Source of the DNA: Amborella trichopoda
Lineage: Eukaryota; Streptophyta; Magnoliopsida; Amborellales; Amborellaceae
DNA: 64,000 nucleotides
Direction: 5' to 3'
NCBI RefSeq assembly: GCF_000471905.2
Contig: NW_006499728.1
Coordinates: forward strand, 2,525,266 to 2,589,265
The position numbers and the translations under genes are program-made. The notes beneath the pieces were generated by a model. The model did not search any database, had not been told where the DNA came from, and was given only the letters and a program-made list of their open reading frames with translations. Positions 45,927 through 58,300 of this stretch are shown here, piece after piece. The first letter of the stretch is position 1. Each line of letters starts with the position of its first letter.

Positions 45927-46139
45927 TACAATGAGACAGTTTACCTTTGATACAAAGTGATTACAATTAATCTTAATCTTTGGATGTGCAATTGGATTGC
46001 TGCATTCATTCCATTGACCATGCTTAAACTTCAAACGAAACTTTCTCAAACTTTGTGATATACCCAATCTATCAGATTTCATCGAATGGTTATAAGTAAT
46101 TGTGATCTCCTTGTATCAAAGGTAAATGGTCTCATCGTA
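45927..46139. mobile_element. MITE family 2, best-preserved copy
   Basis: 213 bp. Left TACAATGAGACAGTTTACC(T)TTGATACAA and right (reverse complement) TACGATGAGACCATTTACC(T)TTGATACAA pair closely. Flanking TA on both sides is compatible with a TA target. Confidence 0.8.
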
Positions 46140-46991
46140 TACAATCTCATTTCTAAATCCCTTTGCTAAAATTTCTCCCTCTTTTCTCAGAAAGTTCCCC
46201 TTCTCAAGCTGTTGCGAATTTTCAACTTTATCGTTTATCTAGCCGGCACTGTCGGTAATCTGAACAGGAACAAGCTTTGCAGCGGTCCCTTGTCTGGGTT
46301 GCAATTTGACGGGGCCCTTATCCCAATACATTTAAACAGGAAAATGAATCGGAGATCGTACCTTTTCAACCAAAAATTTTCATATAAACACATTGGACCA
46401 AAGATGGTCCTAGCCTTGAATATTTAGTTCCCAAAAGATACTCTACTACATTGGGAATATATTATCCATTTACTCCGTCGCGATAAACCCCACCTAGGAT
46501 TAGTTTTACAACCCTAAATTTTTGGGACATAACCTCTTTAATACATAAATTAACCTCACTAAAAAGGATTTCCTTATTGCACCCTTTAAGCACTTGAAAA
46601 ATACTGTCCCTGGATTGAATAGGAACTGTCCAATTTTATAGGGTGAGATCTAAGTATTAGAAAACTCAAATTATTATTATTATTATTTTGAGAGCAATTA
46701 TGTAGTTTTTTGAGGTGGTTACCAAAATTTCACATTGAAAAAATCCTACCAAGTAGGGTCACATGACCGAGGGAGTAGAAGTAAACTATGCTCCCCGTGG
46801 GAGCATAGTATATATTTTACTCTCTCTTTCTTTTTTTCTCTCTCTCTCTGTAACACATGAGCACATCCGCATGCATATGGTCCGTGGACTAAAGTTGATG
46901 CATCTCTCTTGAAGGATATGCTATGTATCCTCTTATAAAAGAAATTTGATAACTTTTTTTTTTGACCAATGTTCAAAATTTTATTGATAAA

Positions 46992-47499
46992 CTAAAAGGA
47001 AATTACATCAGGAGGTATAGAGAGAGAAACAAGCTCAACACTCCCTTTTGCCAAAGCATCAACCTCATTAGCCTCTCTATAAACATGAGAGAAAGTAACA
47101 GTCAAGGTTGTTGTAATATCCATAATTTGCAACCATAAAGATTGAAATTCCCACGAAATAGACTGCTCATTTTTACACCATCTAATAACATTTAAAGAAT
47201 CGCTTGCAATTAAATAGGTTGTCCCCAAGTTATGGTCTATTAAAATGAGCAAACCTCTAAGAACAACACTCATCTCAGCAAAATTTGCAATAGCAACACC
47301 AATCGGTCCTGCATGGGATTTGCACAGTATTCCCATAGCAATCACGGATTACACCTCCCATACCCGCCGAACCTGGGTTACCCAGAGAGCTACCATCAAA
47401 ATTAATCTTAAGGCAGCCTAAGGGTGAAGCTAACCACAAAGCCTTTGGTTGATGCCTCCTAATCCCAATAAAAAATAGATTGGAAAGATTAACCATCAC
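46992..47499 (-). pseudogene. LINE C RNase H domain, frameshifted
   Basis: CLKINFDGSSLGNPGSAGMG in one frame continues in another with AEMSVVLRGL, LIASDSLNVIRW and HVYREANEVDALAKGSVE. Asp and Glu-region motifs and the HxxREANxxD...LA end are recognisable; the break lies near 47340. Confidence 0.85.
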
Positions 47500-47706
47500 A
47501 TCTATTTTTGTAATGCCCTATCCCTCCTTGGTCATAGATATACAGAACCATGTCGATTGCTTAATTAAAAAAATCACTTTTTGTTGGGACAAAGTCACAC
47601 CTTCAAAGGTTCTTCTATTCCTCTCCTTCCACACTTCCCACATCACCATACCTATGGCTATCTTCCAAATTGTTCTCCCAGTTTTGGGTAGAAAAGGAAG
47701 AACAAA

Positions 47707-48354
47707 CTAAGTAATTATCCCAGAAATCCTCTGCGGTATAACCAAAGAAATCCCAACCAATTTGAAGAGCCAATGCCAAATCCCTAAAGTAAAAGGACAA
47801 TGCATCAAGAGATGTGCAATCGATTCACCATCTTGTTTACAAAGTAAACAAATATTAGGCAAAATTTTTCCCCCCTTCATAAGATTGTCTATGGTTAAGA
47901 TCTTATGTTGTGTCGCCAACCAAATAAAGATTTGTACTTTATGGAGGATAGGCCACTTCCAAATTTGAACAATCTCAAAGAAAGACCATCTATAATGGTT
48001 GTGGAAAAATAAATTATAACAAGATTTAACTGAAAAAAATCCATCACTCTTAATCTCCCAAATCAACTCATCAACCGCATCATGTGAGATATATACTTTG
48101 TCCAGCAATTCCAGCATAGTACACCATTAAGTAAAAACAACTTCATTTAGTCGTCTGCATCTAAAATTTATATTCCAAGAGAAACCATTTTCTCTTCTTT
48201 CCACAACATCTCCAATGAACACATTTGGTTCAGAAATCATACGAAAAAGGTCAGGGAATGCAACTTTAAGTGGGAATTCACCAATCCACTTATGATGCCA
48301 AAACATAACTTGCCTACCACTTCCAGCATTCCATCTGAAATAGCCAGAGATCAT
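47707..48354 (-). pseudogene. LINE C linker and zf-RVT domain
   Basis: GSGRQVMFWHHKWIGEFPLK (RT-zf linker typical of plant LINEs) at 48127-48354, then the zf-RVT core with CxxC and HLLMHCPF. A stop/frameshift near 48120 separates them. Confidence 0.8.
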
Positions 48355-49199
48355 AGGCCTGCAGTTATAGATGGATTTCTAAGTAAAAGAAGTCTCATTC
48401 CCTCTACCTCCACGAATCCACAAACTATGAATGTCCAAGCCATACTTAGCAACGAGAATATTATACCAGAGCTGGTCCTTAGAAATAATACTCCGTCACC
48501 ACCATTTGTATAAAAGAGCCTCATTAAACTTTCTAACATTCCGAATGCCCAGGCCTCCTTCGCATTTGGGAGTACAAACTTTGTCTCATCTAACCAAGTG
48601 GAATTTCTTGTAGACATCGTTTGAGTCCCAAAGGAAATCTCTCATCATTTTCTCGAGCTTTCTTCCTACCGAAGCCGGCATTTGGATCAGTGACATATGG
48701 TACACAAGGAGATTGGCTAAGCATGACCGCAGTAGTGTGCCCTCCCCCAAGTGATAGATACTTGTGCTTCCATAAGTCAAGTTTAATTTGCACCCTTTCA
48801 ATAACCTTATCCCACACAACAATAGGAAACTTGCTATCAGAAATAGGCAAGCTAGAAAATGGGAAAACTTGCTATTTTACAGCCCACAACTCTTGCCAAA
48901 TTCGCCGCTACATCGGCCCCACAATTAATGATTACCAAAGAAGATTTGTAGAAATCCACTTTGATATCCATAATCACTTCACAAATTTCAAAAAACCTAG
49001 TAATATTTTCCAGTTGATTTATCTTTGCATCACAAAACACTAGTGTATCATCCGCAAAGAAATTTGATAATTAAGGCATGAGGGAGTGGCCCCTCCCTAG
49101 ATCTTCTTATTAAGTTGGCAAGTACTTTAAACCACGAACCAATCGCTTCAATCATGTGTATATCATTATTATTATTGTTGTTTCTTAGCTAGAAATCTA

Positions 49200-49538
49200 C
49201 ATAATGATTTCACTTGAAGATGTTTTGATTCCCAAATATCTTCAAATTGATCATCTCGACATCACGATGCATGGACATGAGAAAAAAATAGATTTCATTT
49301 TTTTGAAATAGTGTATTTTGTAATGCATTTTTTGACCGTCAATTTTTAAGATTTTCAAATTTTCATAGGTCGGTCAATTTACACTATTTTTTAAGCTTTA
49401 AACTTTATAAATAAAGATGAAAATATATTGTAAGGCCATCACAAAGATTTTCAATACTAAAACCACATTTCTCGACATTATTTGAAGGTAGGCTCTAACT
49501 TGATTGTTTAGAGCCTAGGCTCTATGCAAACCGCACCC
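49200..49538. mobile_element. Mutator-like MITE, left end missing
   Basis: Begins inside the family at TTCACTTGAAGATGTTTTGA, core CATCTCGACATCACGATG, and ends TATGCAAACCGCACCC. GAGGCTCTAAAC subfamily. Confidence 0.75.
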
Positions 49539-51198
49539 TGTCGTATAATAGTAGTAGTATGGTCATTAAAACGTTTGCCATGCATAATATAATAGATTGG
49601 AAAAATGTAATCATCGTAACTATAAAATGGAATTCATAGAAATAAAGCTACTTTTGATATAAGGTGACAGATAATAGTTGTTCACACACATTTACACAGA
49701 GAGATAACAAGCTGAATAAAAAAGATGTAAAATTATTTCAATAATGTCTCTCAAAATAAGTCTGGAATACTATTACATCGATATAAAAACTATTAAAAGC
49801 AACTATAAATTATTTTTATAATTAAATGTGGTTCATTTTTTATGCTAACGAAAAATAACAGGAATCAGTTTTTTAGAGAAGTAAACTTAATTTGAGTGAA
49901 ACACTTAAAATTTGGTTATGAGAGGTGTGGAAATTGGTCATAACTGCTCCAGAATGAATATTTTGATAAAATAAACTTTTTAAACTTTCGCATAGGGAGA
50001 GAGTGTGAAAGAGATGGACTCCATATACCTTTTATTGATACAAAATAATCTTCAATTGTACCTCATTATGATCTCTTTACAGAGAATAATGCAGCAGCAG
50101 TTCATTAAGAAAGGCCAACTAATGCTCGTTATTCTTCATCTTTAACAACAAATTCCTTTTCTGTTTTTACCTTTTTAGCAATCTAACCTGGACTTAGCAA
50201 TATGGTTTGGAGAATGTTTCTTGAGACAGAGAGAGAAATAAATATGTGTGAATTTCTCAAGATATCTTTCTAATAATTTTATAAAGAGATAGGGGTTCCA
50301 TTTTAAGAAGTGCAATATTTCATGCAATAAGCAAGCAATATTTAAGATGTACACCTACAGTGCATGCCTCTCCAAAAATTTTATATTTTAGAAAGTATAT
50401 GGTATGATAATTCATACTTTCTTTTTCTATTTCTTTATTGAGGATACAAAAAGGGTAGCCTCCCTCTAAAATTTAGTATTTCTTTTGGCATTTTTCCTAT
50501 GTCTCGAAACCAATTTTTTTTTAATGAAGTGTTTCTCTCTAGATATATTAATTGTCTATTAATAACAACCATAAAATTCTCTCTAAAAGTTTTCTATCTT
50601 CTAAAAATCTCTTACTCCCTAATTGTCTCTCTATATATCTCTCATCCACATCTCTCTCTAAAGAGGTTACATATCTCTCTTGCTCTATCTTGTGTTTTTG
50701 AGAAGATCTCTCTTCCTATATCTCTAAACCAATACTTTTACAAAGTCTCTCTCTAGAGATATTAATAGGAAACATTAAAAAAAACAGCCTTTTAATAGCA
50801 GCCATAAAATTTCCTATAAAAATCTCTTTCTCCTTAATTTTCTCTCTATATATCTCTCTCTCATCTCTCTTTCGTCCATGTCTCTCTCTTACTATCTCTC
50901 CCGCTAAAGATGATGTAATTTGTTCTACACTCTTTAAAAGATTCGAGGTCCTTTCTTATTCTCGCAACACAGGTCCACCCTTTAACTCTGGCTTAATAAT
51001 GCCGTAGAGATATAGATATGCATTAGTGTACATTACTATCTCTCTCTATTTATTTTAAGGAAAATGACCTATATCCTCCTCCCTGTAATTTCCTTCTATA
51101 TTAGACTTTCAGGTTTACCTCTCAAGTTTAAAGCTTTGGGATGGTTAGTTCCCCTATTAGAAATTTTTTTGTTCTTTTTACGAATTTAATATTTTCAT
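49539..51198. other. Intergenic; CT-rich duplication at 50520-50910
   Basis: No gene supported. About 200 bp around 50535-50700 and 50750-50900 are diverged duplicates rich in TCTCTC, with the landmarks AGATATTAAT and CAGCCATAAAATTT / CAACCATAAAATTC. Confidence 0.5.
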
Positions 51199-51207
51199 TT
51201 TACAAAA

Positions 51208-51396
51208 GAGTAATGATCGTATAGGGCCCTTCCCCACCCATGTGTATAGAACTCTAAATGATCATCATTAAAATTGCCACATATCTCTATAAAAGTTATC
51301 ACATGGGTGTAGGACTTGACTTTTCTATAGATCTATGTCAAATTTAATGGTGATCTTTTGAGGTCCTACACACATGGGTGAGGGAGATCATTTCTC
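51208..51396. mobile_element. Mutator-like MITE, 189 bp, perfect 9-bp duplication
   Basis: Ends GAGTAATGATC and (reverse complement) GAGAAATGATC; arms extend ~65 bp through CACCCATGTGT and ATGATCATCATTAAA / AAGATCACCATTAAA. TTTACAAAA at 51199-51207 and 51397-51405. Confidence 0.92.
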
Positions 51397-51487
51397 TTTA
51401 CAAAATGTCAAACTCATCCATTAGTCAAATCCTTTCTCTTTCTCGTGCCCAAAACCAATCTGACCTCCATGGACGCTATTCTACACT

Positions 51488-51912
51488 NNNNNNNNNNNNN
51501 NNNNNNNNNNNNNNNNNNNNNNNNNNNNNNNNNNNNNNNNNNNNNNNNNNNNNNNNNNNNNNNNNNNNNNNNNNNNNNNNNNNNNNNNNNNNNNNNNNNN
51601 NNNNNNNNNNNNNNNNNNNNNNNNNNNNNNNNNNNNNNNNNNNNNNNNNNNNNNNNNNNNNNNNNNNNNNNNNNNNNNNNNNNNNNNNNNNNNNNNNNNN
51701 NNNNNNNNNNNNNNNNNNNNNNNNNNNNNNNNNNNNNNNNNNNNNNNNNNNNNNNNNNNNNNNNNNNNNNNNNNNNNNNNNNNNNNNNNNNNNNNNNNNN
51801 NNNNNNNNNNNNNNNNNNNNNNNNNNNNNNNNNNNNNNNNNNNNNNNNNNNNNNNNNNNNNNNNNNNNNNNNNNNNNNNNNNNNNNNNNNNNNNNNNNNN
51901 NNNNNNNNNNNN
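51488..51912. other. Assembly gap (425 N)
   Basis: Run of N; long ORFs across it are artefacts. Confidence 0.99.
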
Positions 51913-53939
51913 ACATCAATATCTTTTGAACTTGCAAAATGATTAATCAAGATCTTTATTACTATTGTTATTGGATTATTATTATTATTTATCCATTTAT
52001 TAAAGAAATTGATCAGAATATCTACAAGAGATAAACTATTTAACAAGGAATATATTGTTGTTGTCTTATTATTATTAACAGTTGCAACGAAAGTCACAAA
52101 AAAAAAATAAATGATTACTAACGGATAGGTTTGGCATATAGTAAGACAAAAGGAGTTAAAAGTTAGAATATATACTATGTGAGATATCTATACCGCCATG
52201 TATATTTTCAAACCATGAGTCTGTTGATAAATGAAATCTAAAACGATGATGCACATAGATATTTTCCCTTAAATGCACCTGCTCACCTACTCATCCCTTC
52301 TAAACGTGTGCGTCATGGTTTCTTTCTCTGTAGATACGCCAAAAAAAACCTACTTCCTTGTCTCTTAAACCTCGTTTGACTTTGTGTAAATCAAGTTCCC
52401 ATTGTTTCATGGGATTATCTGTTCCCCTGTGCAACAATGAATGGAGGCATCTGCAACAATGAATGAAGGCATCTGGCAGTGTAAATGAAGGCATTAGTAC
52501 TTCCCCACTTTCTTTGCACCACATGTTCTTGCACAAAATAAATGTTGCATTTTTAGGACTTACAATGGTAGAAAACAAGTGACTGTCTCTCACATTAACT
52601 GCTTTCCCCCTCTCTCTCTCTCTTTCCCTCTTTTCAGAATGAAAGTCTGATAGTTATTATGCGTATCACAATTCATATGAGTATATGTAGAAACCATATC
52701 TTGGAGCAATCGTGCCATATCTTGGACCAAGTATTGTCCCCCCGCCTTTTTCTCTTTCTTACTCTGAACTCTATATACACACGACATAGAATTCTACATG
52801 TTACAATCGTACAAATTTAGGATTCTTTTCCATTGTTGGCAGATTTGCTTTCCAGTTATCTTTGATCTGGTGAGAAAAATGAAGCAATTATATGTTTCGG
52901 CTGATTTGAAAGGAAGACGTCCGTTTTTATTTATTTATTATTATTATTTAAATTTTATATAAATAAATTAGATATTCATAAATAAAATATATAAAACAAT
53001 AGAAAAAACTTAAAATAAAACTTTCAAAAAAATAAAAATACTTTTATATAGATGTATATATATTTCTTTGCCTTGGTAGAAGCGGGCCGAAGCAAACCGA
53101 ATTTGACCAAAGCAGCCTAAATTGGCCCGAACATGACCAAAGTAACCGGAAGTGATAACACCAAGCTTTGCTCTAAGCCTAAAATTCGAAGACTTCGATA
53201 TCTTCAGCCTAAGCGAAGAGAATTTGACAACATTGGTCTTTCCCTCTCAAATTGGAACTCTCTCTCTCTCTCTCTTCTCACAAATTGGGCATCTTTTTGT
53301 ATCTCTTTATTCCAATCCTATTTGACTCCCTCAGGGTCATAGGTCTCCCACTCCCATCTTCTGAAAAGGTACCTTGAAATTTTTTTTCAATATGAAATTT
53401 GGAATCCAATCTCGAAAGAAAATGAAATTTGAGTTTTTTTTACACTTAGATCTCACCACCTAAAAATAAAATCTTCTCTATTTAATCTTGAGGTTATTAT
53501 TTTTTCAAGTGCATGGACTGTACGATTAGAATTTTGTTTTTGTCAAGGCTAATTTATGGGTTGAAGAGGTTACATCCCAGATATTTAAGGTCCTAAAATT
53601 AAATTGTAAGCAAGGTTTTTCTTGAGGGAGTAAATGGACATTTTACTCCCCTTAGAATATCTTTGGCTCTAATCAAATAGTTAACTAGTGGAGATGGAAG
53701 GTAACTCATAAGTTAGATATCTTTTTGAAAATTAGTTATAAAAAAGGGACAATCTAGCCATTCGATTTCAAACTGGATAGCTTGGGGAGTGTTATGAAGT
53801 TCCTACAATTTTCTTTGAACTTTGAGCACATACTCGCAATTATCTGATTTGAAACTTGACTGACGATAACGATTGCCTTGTGCCAAAAACAAAAGGAAAA
53901 TTGTTTCATGCGGGCTTGACCACATTTCTATAATATGCG
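51913..53939. other. Intergenic upstream of CKX, no gene recognised
   Basis: AT-rich. A short repeat GCAACAATGAATG(G/A)AGGCATCT occurs twice with a third diverged copy at 52432-52495. CT run at 52608-52630 and 53257-53275. No convincing coding frame. Confidence 0.5.
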
Positions 53940-54180
53940 GTTCCAAGTTATAAAGCATCCATCTTAAAGATGGATGCAAATAGGTGGTCCATCTAAAAAA
54001 AATTGAATCTAAAAGTCCAAATATTTTCTTAATAAAATTATTATTTTTAATTTTAAAAAATTATTTTATTTTTCATATTCATGTCATGATTGTCATGATC
54101 TCCATGTTAGACATTACATGACCTTAAAAACTAAGTAAAAAAAATCCATGCCAAAATAGATTTTTAAGAAGTGACTCATG
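53935..54180. mobile_element. Dispersed repeat related to CKX intron 4 segment 62250-62530
   Basis: Shares, in inverted order, TTTTTAA...CATATTCATG(T)CATGATC, CCATGTTA(G)...ACAT and GCATCCATCTTA with 62320-62500. Another diverged copy is at 23075-23170. Possibly a MITE; ends not resolved. Confidence 0.4.
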
Positions 54181-54199
54181 GAAATTGTGTCCAAAACAA

Positions 54200-54710
54200 A
54201 AAAAACTCTGAATTACTTATCTCTCTTTGTATATATATATATATATATGGGATATTCCAATATAGATAGAGATAGAGATAGAGAGAGAAAAGAGGAGCAA
54301 AATAGGTCTTAAAAATGTCTTGTATGACTAGTATAACGCAAAAATTGACTAGATCAATACCCCAATTTTCATTGGATTCTCGCAACGTCACCCAATCTAA
54401 ATTTAGTCGCCGTATCCAATACGCGCTTGTCTCACAAACCAAACACAAAAACACCCTCCTAACCTCTCATTCAATCCCCTAACTGTGAACCACCTCCCTC
54501 ACAGCACCCTAACTTTACCACCCTCTCTCTCTCTCTCTCTCTCTTGCGTGACCATCTCTTCCTCTATTTAGTTGTCCAATTCCACAAGCCTCTCCTCTCT
54601 CCAACCCAAAACCTCTCTCTCTCTCTCTCTCTCAATTCCAAACGCAAACCTCATCACCTCATTTATTCTGTGAAGCACAAACCTCTCTCTCTCTCACCCA
54701 CACACACACC
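54200..54710 (+). promoter_or_regulatory. CKX promoter and CT-rich leader
   Basis: TATATATATATATATATATGG at ~54231-54250 and a weak CTATTTAG at ~54564 are the only TATA-like sites. From 54520 to 54705 the sequence is dominated by CT tracts (pyrimidine patches), typical of plant core promoters and 5' leaders. CACCATGG at the start codon is a good initiation context. The transcription start cannot be fixed. Confidence 0.45.
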
Positions 54711-55305
54711 ATGGCCACCCTTCTCTTCCTCATTCTCTCTCTAACTCTCCTCCTCTCTTGCTCCGCCTCTTTCGACCTCCCACTTTGTCTCTCTACAGGG
54801 ATCTCCAACCATGACTGCAATGCCCTCGCAAAAGCAGACCTCCAAGGAACCCTCTCTTTCATTGGCAATCAAATAGACCAAGTTTCTACTGATTTTGGTG
54901 GCATAATTCACCAAAAACCTAAACTTCTCTTCACTCCAAAATCGACAAAAGACGTTTGTACCATGATTTTGGAAGTTGGGTCATCTCATAACTTGACTCT
55001 TGCACCAAGAGGAAATGGCCATTCAACTGGTGGCCAAGCTCAAGCTCTTAATGGCGTTGTCATGAACATGAGTAATTTGAAGGGTTTCACAATTGGTGCA
55101 GAGGAAAGCTATGTAGATGCAGGGGCTGGAGAATTATGGGTTGATTTGTTGAGGTTTACATTGAATCATGAGCTCGCCCCGAGTAGCTGGACCGATTATC
55201 TCGACCTAACAATCGGTGGTACGCTCTCGAATGCCGGGATCAGCGGGCAAACCTTTCGGTTCGGGCCTCAGATTAAGAATGTCTTGGAGCTCGAGGTAGT
55301 CACTG
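54711..55305 (+). CDS. CKX: CKX exon 1
   Basis: Signal peptide and first half of the FAD-binding domain, ending ...ELEVVT plus G (phase 1) before donor GTACGATG. 595 nt. The open frame continues into the intron for eight codons, which are not coding. Confidence 0.95.
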
Positions 55306-58300
55306 GTACGATGTTAAGCCTGAGTCTTTGAGCTTCATCTCCCTCTCTCTCTTTCTCACTCTATATATATATATATATATGAAAATTCTTTCTGACGGCG
55401 AGTGTACAGTAATTTCACCCCCATAGAGCCATTGCGGTTCAAGGCAGAGTCCCTTTTTGACCAACACGGGCTTATTATGTCCGTAACGGCACTGCATCCA
55501 TGCCGAAATCACTGTACAATTTCTTGATTCTCTTTGCATGGTTCTAATGTGTGTGTATTTTTTGCTTTAAGTTGGCTATACTGTGCTTTGCATGGGTTTT
55601 TTAGCGTTATTATGTTCTGGTCTAAAGTTTTTGGGAATTTTACAAGAAGGTTTCTTTTTTTCGGTTTTTCTATTCCTGTTTACCACTAGTTTGATATTGC
55701 CTACAAATTATTGATTTCTAATTTTAGTTCTCACTAGTTAGATATTGCATACAAATGATTGATTTTTTATTTTCAATTTTTAGAGTGTTAATTTTTGTTG
55801 TTTATGAGGCAGTCTGATGGTTAATTATTAGCCCGCTTTAGAAATGGGTCGGCCCTATATTGGGGCATCGGATTGCCACAGAAATGCAATAAAACTTTTA
55901 AAATAGATAAATCAATAAATAAGATAAAAAGCCTATGGAATAAAAAAGTATAGAAAAGGGGGACCACAATGTAAAATTCTAAAAACCTGGACCAACCTGT
56001 AATTGTGCTAAGAAATCCCGGTCCTTGCGTATTTCCATCTTCTATTCTTGCCATAAAAAACCTGGTAAAATAAATAACATAATTACAAAATAACTCCTCT
56101 AAAATGGGAAACATTATGGAAAAAAAAAGGAAAAAACTTGAAATAGCTCTATGTAATGTAAAATACGCCCATATAGACAAAAATAGACAACCATTTATGG
56201 GATTAAAACTCACCAGGACAGAAAAAAAAAGGAAAATTATCCATTTGCTTGCCTGATTTGGAAATAATTGAGACCTCCAAATGAAAGAATGATGCATATA
56301 TTGTTGTTTCGTTGAAAGCACCACGCATAAAAACCATGACCAATTCTTATAAGAACGATTCCAAATTAAATCCTTAAAAATAGGGGTTTGAATCGGTTTC
56401 TAACACTGGTTTCTTAAAAGGGTTGAAAAATCTATGATTTGGTTCAAATTTGCATAAGAAAGTGTTCGCCGATCTTACAATAAGTTTCCAACTTTAGGAA
56501 GTATAAAGTTCACTATTAATTGTCAATCCTTAAAAATTACTTGGAGGGAGGAAGCTTCTCGAGTATGTATAAACAATCTAACAATGTTAGTTTCCAAAAA
56601 AGCGGGTTTACTACGTAAACCTATATTTTAATAGTAAAAAAAAGACTTTTTTGGGTTCTTTGGAGTAAGAGAGAGGTCCATGTCTAATATTTGTTTGTTA
56701 AAGAATATGCGACTAATACTTTTATAATATTTTCTATTTATGACAAGGAAGACCGAGAGAGAGGTCTATGGCTAATTTATGTCTAATTATTTCTATTAGT
56801 TAGAGAGCGAGAGGGGTCTATGGCTAATTTATGTCTAATATTTTCTGTTAGTTAGAGAGAGAGAGGGGTCTATGGCTAATTTATGTCTAATTTTTTCTAT
56901 TAGTTAGAGAGAGAAAGAGAGAAAGGGGTTTATGACTAACTTATGCGTAATATTTTTGTATTAGTCACTTGGCACTAGAGACATTTGTCATGTGCAATAA
57001 GCGTTTTGTCATGTGCAATAAGTGTTTCCGCGGTATATGGCTAACTCATGTCTGATATTTTTCAATTAGTTAGTGATAGAGAGAGAGGTTTATAACTAAC
57101 TTATGCGTAATATTTTTCTATTAGTCACATGCCACTAGAGACATTTGTCATGTGCAATAAGTGTTTCCGCGGTCTTACGTTGTCGTGATCCGAGTCCATC
57201 TTTGTGCCTCGGAGAATTGATGAGCCGGTTCTAGTGGTTCTGAACCAGCTTGAAGGCTGGGTAACCGGTTTGACACACTGGTTCCCTTTTTAAACCAGCA
57301 TTTTAGAACTCAGTTATGTGGCCTGGATTGCTTATCTACAAATCTGTGTTGGATCACTAGATTGATGATCTAAATCGGATATGGGTTATCTGAAAAATAT
57401 TAAACAAAATAAAAATTAAAATGAAAGTTTATGGGGTAGGGATTTAGTGGAGACTGGAGACCTAATAAATCTATTGCATAGTCTTTGAAAAAAAAAAAAG
57501 GTATATAGGGGTCCTAGTGGGGAATGAGGCTTGGGTCAATACCATTTCAGAACTGATTCAATACGGCTGATTCCCATCCATATCGACGATTCGAATAGCA
57601 AAGTGCCAGGTTTTAAAAAATACAAAAAATATGTAATGAGATCATTTACTTTTGAGTCACAATTAATCTTGACCATTAGATGTGAAATTGGGTAGTTATA
57701 TTTATTCCATTGTCAAAGCCCAAATTCAAAATAAAAGTTTTTCCGTGAAGCACCCAAGCTATTAAATTTCATATCAAATCGTTGTAAATAATTGTGACAT
57801 TCTTGTGCCAAAAGTATAATCCCTTGTATACTTAAAATGCCGGTCGTGAGTCCTACCATGAATAAATAAACATGGTTGATTATGCACGACAGATCCCTTG
57901 ATGAGAGTTGTCTGCTGATGACATGTACATTTACATTACAGTACTTGCCAAAGATTTGATAAATTGAGTTGATGAAAGGGAGAAGAGGGATCATACCTTG
58001 ACTAAGTAGAGAGAGAGAGAGAGAGATAAGATAATGATTTATATACTCGTTAGAGATTTGACACATTGATCTATGGCCTCAAGTCAAGGTGGGACTTTTG
58101 ATTTGTAAGGGAATCAGGGGTTGGAATTTTGAAGCTCATTTACGTTTACCTACCCAAAAAAAAAAAAAGGGTCGATTTTTTCTTTCACGCAAAAATTTTT
58201 TTTGATGGAAATTTGACTTTCTTACCTTTGTTGCACTTGGCATATAAAGTTTAATCTGAAAATGGGGAAATATAGTCGTGGCATCTACTCTTTTGTCTTG

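Larger units (their letters stand above)
46953..49055 (-). mobile_element. LINE C: 5'-truncated, with 15-bp target duplication
   Basis: Minus strand, 2.1 kb. It begins at the RT FADD box (FFADDTLVFCDAKINQ, intact) at ~49060, then RT C-terminus, zf-RVT (47707-48117: KWPILHKVQIFIWLATQHK, CLLCKQDGESIAHLLMHCPF) and RNase H (47499-46992), ending in a plus-strand T run at 46954-46963. AAAGAAATTTGATAA occurs at 46938-46952 and 49056-49070. Its AAAGAA start overlaps the FADD codons, showing microhomology at the 5' junction. Frameshifts break the ORF. Confidence 0.93.

Noticed and set aside
51378-52097. ORFs of 150-230 codons around 51400-52100
   Set aside because: Almost entirely N; no evidence of coding sequence on either side of the gap.
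54659-54868. Arg-rich minus-strand ORF over the CKX start
   Set aside because: Antisense shadow of the CT-rich leader and CKX exon 1.
55821-56324. 167-codon minus-strand Phe-rich ORF in CKX intron 1
   Set aside because: Hydrophobicity reflects AT-rich composition; no domain, no context, inside an intron.
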